DNA from: Toxorhynchites rutilus septentrionalis
Taxonomy: Eukaryota; Arthropoda; Insecta; Diptera; Culicidae
Assembly (NCBI RefSeq): GCF_029784135.1
Contig: NC_073744.1
Span: 78,037,935-78,101,934, forward strand
Direction of reading: 5' to 3'
Length of the DNA stretch: 64,000 nucleotides
Position numbers and translations under genes: made by a program
Notes under the pieces: generated by a model
The model's input: only the letters and a program-made list of their open reading frames with translations
Database searches by the model: none
Told to the model about the DNA's origin: nothing
Part shown: one piece after another, positions 10,858-21,345 of the stretch
Position numbering within the stretch: position 1 is the first letter of the stretch
How the letters are laid out: the number at the start of each line of letters is the position of its first letter

Positions 10858-10865
10858 CTTCTATT
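10852..10865. repeat. Target-site duplication, right copy
   Basis: AGCCATCTTCTATT, identical to 6523-6536. The I-type ORF2 resumes immediately after it. Confidence 0.92.
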
Positions 10866-11004
10866 AGAATGCCATCATACCAAAGATGCTCGAGCCCGAC
10901 ACAATATAGGTCAGAGTCTCCGAGATATCTTCAGTAGAGACGAGACCCAAGAAACCAATCTTATTGCGTTTCTGAAAGAAACCGACTTCTTTGGTAAAAT
11001 CTAA

Positions 11005-11790
11005 ATCGAAACATTAAATACTTTTGAAATTGTTCATTTATTACAGTTCACCACTTCACGGTCATGTATGCGTGTTCATGTGTGTATATACATGTATGTA
11101 CCTACATACATATATATATACGCATCTATTAATACATATTCTCACATATATATTCCATTTATTACATTACTTAACTGATTTCCTAACTTTACAGACACAC
11201 TCACCAAGGAGGATAAATTCATTAAATAAACCTCTCCATTTTTCAGCTCTACTATATACCATTAAATTCAAAACCACTATATTTTATTCAAACTGTATTT
11301 CATTTCATTTCACAACCACCCCACACCCTACTCCTCCACTCTTTCCTTCCCATACCACTCCCACCCCCTTCCACTCCTCTAATCCCACCCAAATCCTTTC
11401 CACTCCTTTCCTTCCCATCCTCCTGAGAAGGGCCTTTTTGTTTTTTTTTGTTTTTGGAACACGCCTTTCGCTGGGTCACTTGTGCTTCGTTACTGCTTTG
11501 GTCCTCGGATCAGTAAATATTTACTTTTCTTTACAGCATATATTAAATATCTTATGAAGCATAGGATCCCTTCCTACCTTCTTCTTTAACCGAGAGTCGA
11601 GCGGACAGATCTGATGAGTGATTTTTTTGGTTTCCCTTTCGCCAGTCCCCTCTGGGCTGGTTTTATTGTGGCTCTTCACTGGGCTAGAGGCGAATGAACT
11701 GCAAAGTTTAAAGCCTCTTAAAAACAAAGAAAGAAAGAAGAAAAATACATTCATTACGATTTGTTCGCTCGTTGGGTTTACATGCAGGCT
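11005..11790. other. 3' flank of the I-type element
   Basis: Starts as AT-rich sequence, then a C-rich pyrimidine tract at about 11310-11430. Probably includes the 3'UTR of the I-type element, but I see no clear 3' end, poly(A) tail or target duplication. No gene is supported. Confidence 0.4.
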
Positions 11791-11796
11791 AAAAAG

Positions 11797-11812
11797 GGTC
11801 CTTTTCAGGATC
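11797..11812 (+). other. Histone-like 3' stem-loop, + strand
   Basis: GGTCCT-TTTC-AGGATC forms a 6-bp stem with one mismatch and the TTTC loop of histone hairpins. No histone reading frame is recognisable upstream, so this is a weaker call than 355-370. Confidence 0.35.
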
Positions 11813-11839
11813 ACAAAATTATCTTCAATCTAAAGAGTT

Positions 11840-12010
11840 TATTGTTTTGTTATCACTCGATATCCCCATCTTGTTCGGCTAAACCTTTCTGTTTAGCGAT
11901 TGCGTTTTCCACTCGCCACAGCTTTCACAGTTGGAAAATTTCTTCCTATCCAGCTTTGTGACATGTTGTACAGTAAATTACATTCAATGCGACGTGCCGA
12001 AGCGCCACTC
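11840..12010. repeat. Direct repeat, copy B (partner 375-555)
   Basis: Matches 375-555 in the same orientation, including CACAGCTTTCACAG and ACATTCAATGCGACG. It ends abruptly near 12010, so this is a partial copy of the H2A-bearing unit. Confidence 0.8.
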
Positions 12011-12408
12011 AGTGTCGCATTGGAGGCGATTTTAACCTGTAATTGAACATTTGCGATGACAGTGGTACAGTGTCGACTTTCAATGTGGGGTCATAATTTG
12101 GATCTATACGTTTACAAAAATTTCCAACTAAATAAGTCGCATTACATGTCCGTTCAATTAACTAAATGTCGAACTAATTGTAAATTACTGTATTTTCAAT
12201 CTGGAAACAATTTAAGAATTGGTGAAAATTGAATAATCAGGAAAGTCCCCAACTATCAATAAGCTCAGAACAACTGCCAAATTCACATACTCATCAGATC
12301 CTGGCAAACAAATTATGAAAAAATCAATTTGTGTTTTATTATTATTTTGGATAATGTTTTAGAAAGCATTGAACTGTATTTCCTAAACTCTTTTTTGGAA
12401 GGTTTAAT

Positions 12409-12424
12409 GGCCCTGAAAAGCGCC
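12409..12424 (-). other. Histone 3' stem-loop, degenerate
   Basis: On the minus strand it reads GGCGCT-TTTC-AGGGCC: five of six stem pairs and the TTTC loop. It lies downstream of the second H2A pseudogene, as expected. Confidence 0.6.
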
Positions 12425-12619
12425 TTGTTTTATGGAATGGTTCCAATTTAGAAAACTTAGTACTCGGGGTTTTGAAAAAAACCATTTCGAACGCCCTCGA
12501 TGCCGCCTTGTTCTGGATTTGCCACCAAAGCAGTTTGTATAAAGAACAAACTTTTTTCTTCTGCTACCTGATGCCGTTTTGCGATTGCGTTTGCCACTCG
12601 CCACTCGCTGCAACTGCCT

Positions 12620-12867
12620 GTTGTCTTGATGCCCACCGAACCGAATGTGTTCTGTTCCGAATGCGGGTTTTCTTATCGTCGCGAGCAGCTTTGCCAGCTA
12701 ACTTGATCACTTCAGCGGCCGAAACTATATAACGCCGGCTAGGTGGACTGGTGCACTGGTACTAACGCGCTCGGCCTAGCTACCCTTGCGGGGAACTCCA
12801 GACCGACACGGTTCGAGCGGGATTTTGCCTTTCCCTTCACTTTTCCTCCTTTGCCATGTCCAGACAT
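12620..12867 (-). pseudogene. H2A: Histone H2A pseudogene, copy 2
   Basis: Starting at an intact ATG (12867-12865), the minus strand encodes [19 protein letters not shown] followed by RVGLEFP, an almost unchanged H2A N-terminus. A deletion then removes the segment through the first helix. The [13 protein letters not shown] region follows, then a one-base deletion and stops. Similarity ends near 12620. The degenerate hairpin at 12409-12424 is on its 3' side. The N-terminus is better kept than in the copy at 430-828, so the two decayed independently from similar parents. Confidence 0.88.
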
Positions 12868-13362
12868 GGCTGCTTGGGTTGGTTTGTTGATGTGTTGTGA
12901 TGCGAACTGATGTGGTGTACGGTTTGAATGAGAATGATCGTTACGGCAGCGGAACGGGGATTTTTAAGCTGACTGGCTGGCTCGAGAATTACGCATGTGT
13001 GAAACTGCGACCAATGTTTCGTTCATTTTTTTCTTTTTCCTTTCCAATCGTGTTTCATTCTATTTCGCTGCTACTCTGGTTGCCCGTTTTGGTCGGTACG
13101 ATTTGAGGAGTACAAAATGGACCAATCAAAAATGGGCACATAGTGCATTTTGACAATGCTTGATATTTCACAATTATTCAATTATTTATCTCAAGAAAAA
13201 TGAAATGTTATTCGTTATGATAGATGCGTAGATATATTTCCTATCAATTGATGCAAAAATCTTTGCGATCTATTGAGAAATGCTCGAGTTATAAGCGTTC
13301 CAAATCTTGCATTTTTTCCTACTTGTTCAGTGCCTAGATTTCCATTTCACCCCCTATATCTT
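12868..13362. other. Former H2A upstream region
   Basis: Shares short stretches such as TACGGTTTGAA with the equivalent side of copy 1 (about 855). Contains CCAATC near 13119, a common histone promoter motif. No gene is seen. Confidence 0.35.
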
Positions 13363-13367
13363 CCGGT

Positions 13368-13391
13368 TAGACGTAGTCCTACGTCAAAAGA
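13368..13391. repeat. Palindromic repeat end GACGTAGTCCTACGTC
   Basis: The palindrome, followed by AAAA, recurs at about 20331-20346. A half-site occurs at about 208-222 and 19302-19315. I read it as the right end of the H2A-bearing unit. Confidence 0.6.
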
Positions 13392-14196
13392 AATGCAGGG
13401 AGCAGAAGTTGATAGTAACAAATCTTGCAGAATGTTTAGTTTCCATTAACCCAAAAATAATTTCTTTCGTACAGGAAACCGAGCGGAAAGTTGTGTATTG
13501 TACACGGTCATACATGCGGAATCCACAACACAAGGGACTGCTTCCTCAGATGGCAATTACATCAACTAGTTAACCCAATCTTCGATCACCTGAATACAGC
13601 AGTACAAACACTTTATTTTTTGGCGTAGAACTACGTCTTTCATTAAGGGTGCCAAATCAGAAAACAGGTCACGTTTTTATGAAATAAAGTTAACGTTAAT
13701 AACTATTTTTGCCGCGAACGGATTCTAGCGATTTACATACTAAACGAATCGGAAATTCCCTAAGATTTGTTTAATATGCTATACATTAGAATCCCCTGGT
13801 TTGTAAATGGTTAAAATTCATGAAAATTTTAGGCGTTTCCATTTTTCCATACATTTGTTCTGTCCATTTGTGTGCTTTCCCGAACAGAACTGTCTATAAC
13901 GAGCAACTTATGAAGGGGAAATCGTAGGATTTGAAGTCACCGTGAACAAAGGAAAAGTAGAAGAATGGAGGGTAATATTTGCCTTGAGTATAAACAGTGC
14001 ATCTCGCTGAGGCAAACTTTCATTCGGCATCGGACTGAGCAATTCAGTTCACTTTGCTTTCGCTGCGCTTCGATCTAAGATTGGACCCCACCAGTGGTAA
14101 TCCAACTTGGATATCGTCGTTTGCTTTTTCTGTTCGTTATTCGTATCGTGTGTTTTTCTTCCCGCGTCATAAATTAGACGTTTCGCGTAGTGTGTG

Positions 14197-14478
14197 ATGA
14201 GCAAGAAGAAGAGAGAGACAGGCTCTAGCCCTGTAAAAAACGAACGCAACGCCAGGGGCAATGAAATTTCGAGGCAACCGTCATCTAATGATGCACGCGA
14301 TGTTGGTGTAGTGAAAAGCGCTCGCACTGAACCGAGCCTTCGCGAGTGTGACACCGCATCGAACAACAGCAAAATAGGCGATTTCGGCGCGTCGGTCGAA
14401 AATGTAAACAGTTTCTTTGGCGCCTTTGAGAATGCATCAATGCATTATATACTGACGTTATGGCGAAGCAGACGTTAA
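14197..14478 (+). CDS. Unrecognised 93-aa Lys/Ser-rich ORF
   Basis: MSKKKRETGSSPVKNERN... is hydrophilic, basic at the N-terminus and rich in Ser and Asn, with no motif I recognise. Upstream, GTATAAA (about 13990) and TTCAGTTC (about 14042) could be a TATA box and initiator, giving a leader of about 160 bp. The frame ends soon after ASMHYILT. It could be a first exon, a gag N-terminus or a captured gene fragment. Translation is unproven. Confidence 0.3.
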   Translation: MSKKKRETGSSPVKNERNARGNEISRQPSSNDARDVGVVKSARTEPSLRECDTASNNSKIGDFGASVENVNSFFGAFENASMHYILTLWRSRR

Positions 14479-14520
14479 AATTATGCTTCACAAAAATATT
14501 TGGGGAATACCAAGCATCTT

Positions 14521-14850
14521 GAATGTCTTACTGGAATGTTATAAGTTATTTAGGTTCGCGTGCCAGTCGCAAAACTGCCTTCAACTAGGATTGCATTTGC
14601 GCTAATATTGATCATAATGAAGCATTGCTACTGTTTTTGAGGTTGTTGATATTAACAAAAAGAGTTTATTTCGCTTGTTTAGTCACCAAGAAAGTAAATG
14701 TCGTTCTGGAATTTTGTATGTGATTAGGTTTCGCTTACCAGTAGCAAAAATTCCTCCACTAAGGATGATAACTACGCTTCTCTTGAGCATGAGAAAGTAA
14801 TGCAACTTTTTTTGAGGCCAGTAATATTAACAAAAGCGTTTCTTTTGAGA
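14521..14850. repeat. Tandem ~176-bp repeat, two diverged copies
   Basis: 14521-14690 and 14697-14850 share the order TAGGTT.CGC..CCAGT.GCAAAA, then an AA.ATT.C region, then TTTTTGAGG and ATATTAACAAAA. They are diverged but clearly collinear. Confidence 0.65.
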
Positions 14851-15429
14851 ATAGCGCAAAATGATGAGAAGTATTTGTATTCCTAGTAGCTTCAAGCCAC
14901 CAATGTATGGTTCTGTATGCATGCTATGACGAACGCTTGTTTGGCGCTTGGTTTACGTTGTACGAACGATGCCTAGAGGTGCGATTGCTTTAAGGCAATA
15001 CTAAATAACATGTAGCATGATATTTGATACTTGCAAGTGTTGTCATTGTTGTTTCCATTCGGTGCCAAAGATGTATTGATGTAGTTATGAGATGTGGAAT
15101 AACGGTGCTGGTGTAACATGTATATAATCGACTGTAGCCGTGTCTATGTCAATTGCGAAAAAGGCCACCGGAATAGCGTTCGAGGTAAGTTGTCAATGCA
15201 TTGACATGGAATAAATTGCGACATACGATCAGCTAGTGTATTGTTTCGCGAGGGCAAGAATGAATCATCAATCAATTATCGTCAACTGATTTTACAATGA
15301 AAAACCATTTCAAAAATTATTCTACTAAGCAGTTGTTTCGAAAATTTCACAGCATTATAGAATAATATCCGAAGGTATAAACGAGCGACTTATATAAAAT
15401 AACAACGTAGTTCTACGTCATCAATGCGG

Positions 15430-17490
15430 TCGTATCATGGACACAACCTCCTATTATTTTTTATTCATTTCCAGTCTTTTTCAAGGCTGTTTAGAGCTTC
15501 GTTGATACAAACAAGGAAGGAAGGTAGGGCTACGTAATGCATTTGTCAATTATGTAATATAAAATATCTACAAATGCAAAGTCAACGCAAACTTGAACAA
15601 TGTTTATTTTATTGTATTGGACATAACAAACATACATTTGTAGGTCTTCAAGTTGTGTACAACGGATTGTTTTTTGTCGGTAAATCAAGGCAGTTTCCAA
15701 CTGCATCGCTTTCGATGTCATATTTTCGATCCCCGAAATGGATTTGATGGTTGATTATGGTTATTACCTCTCTTTCCCTAACATCATCGAAGCAATTTTC
15801 TCCTGCTTTCTGATTGAGAAAAATTGCGCCATTCTTAGCTCGATAATCACTGTCGCATGGTTTAACTCGGTGGAAAATTGCGATTGCTGGAGATGAATTT
15901 TGATCATTATTCTACATTGCTTCCTGCGGCTGCTGCTGAGAGACTCGCTATCCATTTCCCTCCGTTCACATCTCGTGATAACGTATGTGTGCTCGGATGT
16001 GATAAAATTCGTGTTTATCCAAAAATTTCAACGGAGCAAGAAAATTGAGGTTCTGGTGCATGGTTCGTGGAACGGGTATTAAAGTCCTTTCATCGATCTT
16101 AACGTACAATTGTGAGAACATTAAATTGAATCGCATATACAACAATGGCTTTAGTCTGCTACTAGTAAAGTTTCGATATCCACGATGATTCCAACGAAGA
16201 CATTTTCCCTCATTTTTTTATGACGGTGATGATAACAATTCAGTTTACCATTTGCGAGGGGGGTGAGTCACTCTCAAAATTAACGAATATTTTATGAAAC
16301 CTTCCTAATCCATACAGCAGCCTTCGCTGCTATTTAAGGAGAATACAATAGAGCAGCATTAAATTGTGCTCCCCGTTTTAATACTGTCATCGTAAATACG
16401 GCATTAAACGGGGGGATATGTTTATGCGACTTTGTGACTCATTCTTCGTTCTCTCTGCTTTCACTAGGGGGCTAGGCTAGCCAACCGAACATAAAAAGCG
16501 CACAGTTTTCCAAGTCAAGCTATGTTAAGTGTACTCAGCGAGCAACGAGAGGCCAGAAGCCATCGGAGCGGGTGCACATATGTGTGTACACTACACCTGC
16601 AAACTCATTCATTAGAAGCTTTTAAAATCCAGCTCAGGAAAATTGTAGGAATTTACGGCCACCGGAGAAACGGTTTATGGTTCAAAGATGTAGACGCAAG
16701 CGAATCCTGTATGCAGTGACGGGTGTGATTCGGAATTGTTCGCAGCCGCCAGCACTTCTTCTAATTATGGCCCCGCCGGTGAGTGTTTCCCAGCTCACGT
16801 ACTTGTTCCTCTTGTAGTGATGACTAAATGTTCACAGTCTTTCGGAATGCAGTCGCCGACGCATGGCTTACAGTCATCCTGGTTTATGCCTTGGCTAGCC
16901 AATAGAGTTCACAAATTTTAGTCGGTCCTATTTTTGAGAAGAACGCGTCCATAGCCGCGTTGTAACACCTCTGTTTGTTGTGATTTTTTTGAATAGTTTT
17001 AATGTTTGTTAACAATTTGTCTATGTTTTGGTAGTCAAATTATCGACATCGACACACATTCTTCTCTGGTTAAACCTTTTTTCTTTTGAATTGCCCATGC
17101 GGGAGAGGTTGCAATCCTTGAAAACCACAGGTAGAGCAGAGGTTCCCAATATATATATAGCTGTGATGAACACTGATGATGAGTGCACTGCTTTTGGCCA
17201 AATGTTATTTAAACAATACCCTTCAAGACTTCTTTTGAAAAGCAAGAATAACTCGATTTAGTCCAATATGAGCCATTTTGTCTGATAATTTGTTGCCAAT
17301 TTGATGATGTACACCAAGGATTCTCAAACTGTTTTGGGCAAGAGACCTCTTTTCCAGAATTAAGTCATACCTTAGACCCACATAGCCAAATTTCTTTGAA
17401 AATCATATCTTTAGTTTTTTTTTCATACTGAATAATTATCAGTTTGAAAACATTGCAGATGGTTAAATAAATAAACTTGACATTATTTTC
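15430..17490. other. Gene-free stretch
   Basis: No convincing reading frame. It contains an imperfect inverted repeat at about 16370-16412 (CCCCGTTTTAAT...ATTAAACGGGG) and a GGTTCCCAA motif near 17143 of the kind seen at hAT ends. The small open frames here have no recognisable motifs. Confidence 0.4.
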
Positions 17491-17494
17491 TCAC

Positions 17495-17640
17495 GGTGGC
17501 GATCTGGCGTAGTAGTAACATCCGCACCTCTCACGCAGAAGATCGCGAGTTCAATTCACACTCTCTACATTCTTCCAAAAAATGGAAGTAATGTGACAAA
17601 CCAGTCAAAAGCGTTGAAAGTCACTATATATAATACAGTA
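17495..17640 (+). mobile_element. tRNA-derived SINE
   Basis: The head carries pol III promoter boxes: an A box TGGCGTAGTAG at 17505-17515 and a B box GAGTTCAATTC at 17547-17557, spaced as in a tRNA. A non-tRNA body runs to an A-rich end near 17640. This resembles mosquito tRNA-related SINEs, but the family name cannot be fixed by eye. Confidence 0.75.
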
Positions 17641-18189
17641 AAAAAATATTTTCTCATTCAAGAAAGAGATAAAATTTAGTAAATATCAAGTGTAATAAAT
17701 AATTATTAATACAAATTACTCACAACCTATAAAAACATTCTAATCGCAAGCCAATATATCCACAACTACCAAAATATCAAAATACGGTTCAATATTGGTT
17801 AGTTAAAGCCTTAAATCTCCGCGTTCGTTGATTTTCAAAATTCTGTTTCGCGTTGTTTGTGCCCATAATGAAGCCTTTTGCGAAAATGTATGATGATGGA
17901 AAAACGAGAAGACATTTTTCAGCAATGTCTCACATCGCGGGATACTGTTTTTCAATGTTTCGTTATAACTAGAACATATGACAACCTCAATTGTACTCCT
18001 GCTTGAGTTCCTCATCTGTGTTGATGATAATCTACTTTTCTTGCATGATCACCTTTCCATGAATGTGATATAGTACTGATTCATTATCTAGTAGCTGACC
18101 CGGCAAACTTCGTCTCACCCAAAATTTGTTTTTCGTTATCAATACCTTCACACATTTACGTTTTCTTACGTTTCGTTACTAAACAGAAC

Positions 18190-19180
18190 AGACGTCCCGC
18201 TTTTCGCGGGACAGTCCCGCGTTTTAGCAAAATGTCCCGCGTCAGATGTGATCCCACAAAAATGGAAATGATTGGAATGAATGTTCTAGCTTCGTGTTCT
18301 GTTGAGCAATGTGCCGAAATTTTCAAGCACTTTGAAAATAATGGTAAATTTTAATTTAAAGAATATTGTAGAATGCGCACTGTGCTCACCAGGTACAAAT
18401 GCTGTAATTTAGCATTTTTTTCAGTCGTAAATAAAGTCTGGATCACCGAAAAATCACAACCAACTGTCGATACGTTAACCCACGTTAAAGCAGTGGCAAC
18501 TATATTGTCACCCACAATCATTATTTTCTTCCCTGCACTTGGGATAGTGTTTTATTTTTTTTTCAATGACAACTTCTAAAAGTATCTGCCTATACTTAAA
18601 TTTTTCTAAGGCTGCCGAAAGTGTAGGATATTAATTTGGCAGTCATTTTTATGTAAACAACCCGCGTTTTTAAAACGCCTACAGAAAAGTATGTTGAAAT
18701 TCGTTGAAAATCCAATAAGTTGATGAGTTTTTCACTAGAATAATAGAATAATAAGCCCTTTTTGTCTTAATTTCTACAATGTTTATTACAGTGAACTTAC
18801 AAGACAGCGGCAAAAATATTGCCACCATAAACAGGCAAACCTGTTTTTGTGCAATCCCTCGTTTTCCTCGTTTGTGTGAATCTCTTTGTGCGAATCACAC
18901 AAACCAATTTCACAATCAATAAAATCTCACAAAATAATCACACAAATGAGCAATTGCACAAAATGCGATCGCACAAAAACAGTTTTGCCTGTATGTATAA
19001 AAAAGAAATAAAAACATTATTTTGACTCGATTATATACAGGGTTCGATTACACACAGTGGAAATAAATTGGAGATTATATATAATCGAGTCCGCCCTGTA
19101 TATTGTCACATCTTATATTCACATAACGTCCTTTTTTTGTTGGCGTCCCGCGTTAGACCTCTGGCCATCTGGTCACTTTA
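18190..19180. mobile_element. hAT-like non-autonomous repeat with nested MITEs
   Basis: GTCCCGC-rich sequence marks both ends: CAGACGTCCCGC at about 18190 and, inverted, GCGTCCCGCGTTAGACCTCTGG at about 19143. Two smaller inverted-repeat units lie inside: 18818-18995 (ACAGGCAAA...TTTGCCTGT) and 19030-19105 (ACTCGATTATAT...ATAATCGAGT). No transposase is present. Confidence 0.5.
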
Positions 19181-19544
19181 TACTAAGCGCAAGTTCATGA
19201 GTCCAATCGCAGAACTGTTCATTGATTGAATTGACCCCGTTGAATTTACCTTTTACCTAAAAAAAACAGGAAGTGGGTTATATCTATGGTATAACCGCAA
19301 GGGTGACGTAGGACTATCGTTGATTTAGAGATCATTTGTATGAAGTTGAATCTGAATTCATTCTGAATGAATGAATATTTGGAGAACTTCGAAAACGAGA
19401 GCGTTACGTTGGAGGCACAAGGTTTTATGCATCCAATATTGGATACGGAAATATCCTACTGATGGGGAAGAATAATCTTCAGAAGCTATCCTGTTGATTG
19501 CGATTGATTGAAAAATAACACAACCTAATGTATTTGGTCACAGT

Positions 19545-19830
19545 GTAACATGGATAGAAAACATTAAAATAAACTCTTTCATATGAATGTAATTTTAAAT
19601 TCCCAGAGGAACTGGCAGATTATTTTCAGTAACGATTAGATATTTCCACATTTTCCTCGATACTGGAAGCCCACCAGTGGTTAATGCTAACTTGATAACC
19701 ATCTGTTAATAGCACTTGATTGAAACATATTTGGTCACAGTGTTACATGGATAGAAAACATTCAAATAAACTCTTTCACATGAATGTATTTTTAAATTCC
19801 TAGAGGAACTGGCAGATTATTTTCCGGATC
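19545..19830. repeat. Direct repeat of ~100 bp, two copies
   Basis: 19545-19640 and 19730-19830 both read GGTCACAGTGT.ACATGGATAG and continue to GAGGAACTGGCAGATTATTTTC, offset by about 185 bp, within the H1-bearing unit. Confidence 0.85.
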
Positions 19831-19954
19831 TTTCTCGATCCAAACGGAAAGAATTCCGTGCGTGTATGTGTGTGTGTGTGTAGCGGCTGCTTCGAGATCT
19901 TCCCGGGGAACCGTTTGTAGCATCACTCTTCTCCTGATGGATTCCCTTCTGGCC

Positions 19955-20055
19955 TAAGGTGCACAAACAGGCTCTTGGTGACACCGTTCATCCGCGCTTT
20001 CATGATAAATGAAGAGCTTCACCACAACAGCGACACCATGCCAATCGCTGTTCAA
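19955..20055 (-). pseudogene. H1: Histone H1 pseudogene fragment
   Basis: The minus strand encodes the end of a linker-histone globular domain, with small deletions: the block GATGAACGGTGTCACCAAGAG is shared exactly with the better preserved copy at 34875-34895. Only about 100 bp can be aligned to H1. Upstream a TATA box and initiator are kept (20061-20095), so the piece carries promoter and 5' coding sequence of a former H1 gene. It cannot be translated into a histone. Confidence 0.6.
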
Positions 20056-20060
20056 TTAGA

Positions 20061-20095
20061 ACTGAGTGGATTTCCGAGCGGCGCTCGCTTATATA
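20061..20095 (-). promoter_or_regulatory. Relict H1 promoter (TATA box and initiator)
   Basis: On the minus strand TATATAAG (20095-20088) is followed about 28 bp later by CACTCAGTT, matching a TATA-initiator pair. The stretch GCTCGGAAATCCACTCAG also occurs upstream of the H1 relic near 34808. Confidence 0.5.
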
Positions 20096-20489
20096 CCGAT
20101 TGGTGATTTCAATAGCCTATTTTGAAAGCAAATTTAAGACTATTGAAACAAGTTTTTGGATCAGAAAATAACAAGTATAGAACGCGTAGACATTTTATCT
20201 TTCGAATGAAGTGTTTATCATACCATTTCGTTCAGTTGTTTAGGAGCTATTAACACTCAAAATCTCGGTCTCTGGCGTAACGCTTTCGTTTTCGAAACTT
20301 TGATTTTACACCCCGGTATAGAAATGAAAGACGTAGTCCTACGTCAAAAATCCTAGTACTTCTACCAAAGCTCATCATTATAATACCAGATTATTTTCAG
20401 ACACAATTCTCTTTCAAGATTTTTCAACCACTTGCAAATAAGATGTTTCTCCGTTACATAGAATAAATGTTTGATACAGAAAATATGAT

Positions 20490-20935
20490 AGAATAAAAAC
20501 AGACCTCTCCCCTCATCTCCCCTTAGTGAGGGGGGAGGAGTGTACATTCACCATAGAAACGTTTGTGCCCCTTAAAATCTTCACATGCCAAATTTGGCTT
20601 CATTTGCTTGATTAGTTTTCGAGTTATGCAGAAATTTGTTTTTCATTTGTATGGCACCCCCCTCCCCCCCTAAGAAAAGGGGGAGGAGTATTCAACCACC
20701 ATAGAAACATTTATTGCACCTTAAAACCTCCATATGCCTGTTTTGGTTGCATTTGCTTAATTAATTTTCGATTAATGCAGTAATTTGTGTTTCATTTGTA
20801 TGGTAGCCCTCCCTTAGAGAGGGGAGTGGGGTGTCTAACCACCATAGAACCATTTTTTGCACCCTAAAACCTCCATATGCCTAATTTGGTTGCATTTGCT
20901 TGATAAATTCTTGGGTAATGTAGAGATTTGGTTTC
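20490..20935 (+). repeat. ~145-bp repeat array, + orientation (about 3 copies)
   Basis: Repeats with the core CACCATAGAAACATTTATTGC, then AAAACCTCCATATGCC, TTTGCTTGATTA, ATGCAGAAATTTG and a C-rich segment. The same unit occurs inverted at 21600-21880 and as a long array at 57484-58560. Confidence 0.85.
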
Positions 20936-20944
20936 ATTTGTTTG

Positions 20945-21345
20945 GCAGGCTCGAAGGTTTTTGACAGCACTCATAACATATAGTAAAGACTGATGCGATC
21001 TAGGGCTCAGATTTGTTGCTACTAAATGCAGTCTGTGAAGCACAAAGTGAATGGCCACTACCTTACGCAGTTGTAACTTTGAGTGAGCTGTAAAACCAAG
21101 ATGACGTCCAACCATTGATGGTGCACCATCAGTCTCAATGTTCTTCCATGGAATAGCTTTTTCGGTAAAAAAACCGATCGATTCTCCTCTGGTATTAGTC
21201 TTCATATATGTAGCAAAAATCATTTCTTGGCATATATTTTCATCCTTAATGTATCGAACATACCCCAACAACAGAGCTTCATTGCTGGGTGATGTAGACT
21301 CGTTCAGATGGAGAAAAAATCGGTTGATCTATAATACATGGAATA
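20945..21345 (-). pseudogene. hAT-family (ZBED5-like) transposase fragment
   Basis: The longest frame (21271-20864) includes LGYVRYIKDENICQEM, WKNIETDGAPSMVGRHLG and VAIHFVLHRLHL. TDGAP.M.G and the later H...R segment are hallmarks of the hAT transposases that gave rise to ZBED5/SCAND3-type proteins. Upstream, NESTSPSNEA corresponds to the DESTD-type motif but lies after an in-frame stop. Both termini of the protein are missing. It sits between oppositely oriented arrays of the 145-bp repeat. Confidence 0.75.

Larger units (their letters stand above)
1170..11004 (+). mobile_element. I-type non-LTR retrotransposon, interrupted
   Basis: A + strand element with a gag-like ORF1 (three zinc knuckles) and an ORF2 with AP endonuclease, reverse transcriptase, RNase H and a C-terminal Cys/His finger: the layout of the I group of non-LTR elements. 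An R1-type element is inserted at 6537-10851. Beyond it ORF2 resumes in frame and stops at 11002-11004. The 5' limit is a guess, since the UTR probably starts near 1170. The 3' end is not recognisable, so I stop at the last coding base; a 3'UTR of a few hundred bases probably follows. Single-base frameshifts in both ORFs make this copy inactive. Confidence 0.85.
3028..11004 (+). pseudogene. ORF2 (endonuclease-RT-RNase H) of I-type element, broken
   Basis: The retrotransposition polyprotein. The AP-endonuclease domain occupies about 3076-3720 (motifs ALQET, MGDFNAHS, and GSDHFPI at its end). The reverse transcriptase spans about 3740-5500, with GFPQGSALSP near 4980 and the catalytic YADDIT near 5066. 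RNase H lies at about 5900-6250 (YTDGS, SAEAFAL, FSDSAS, VPGHSG), but the last motif reads GNTAAN where the family usually has a GNE.AD aspartate. A C-terminal CxC...H finger begins near 6490. One-base shifts near 3725 and 5006 change frame, and the R1-type element splits the gene at 6536. After that insertion the same frame runs to a stop at 11002-11004. No ATG is obvious at the start; the frame is open from 3028. Confidence 0.85.
13625..15425. mobile_element. Putative element between GTAGAACTAC palindromes
   Basis: Left end GCGTAGAACTACGTC (about 13625) and right end ACGTAGTTCTACGTC (about 15406) are inverted relatives of the palindromes that end the histone-bearing units. Inside are a TATA-like GTATAAA near 13990, an unrecognised 93-codon ORF, and two copies of a ~165-bp repeat (14521 and 14697). 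No transposase is visible; the boundaries are inferred. Confidence 0.45.
19262..20350. mobile_element. Histone-bearing repeat unit with H1 fragment
   Basis: Starts with an A-rich stretch, AGTGGGTTATATC and GTGACGTAGGACT. Ends with GACGTAGTCCTACGTC at about 20331-20346. Inside the ends, TTCGAAAACGAGAGCGTTACG (about 19388) and its inverted partner near 20275 form subterminal repeats. An H1 fragment with its promoter lies on the minus strand. The same ends and internal blocks occur, reversed, at 34548-36035, which supports a discrete repeat of about 1.1-1.5 kb. Confidence 0.7.

Noticed and set aside
16320..16420. Promoter or ncRNA at the CCCCGTTTTAAT hairpin
   Set aside because: An imperfect stem without pol III boxes or any gene nearby; only noted as an inverted repeat.
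17143..17360. hAT element between GGTTCCCAA and CTCAAACTG motifs
   Set aside because: Both motifs point the same way rather than inverted, and no 8-bp duplication is visible.
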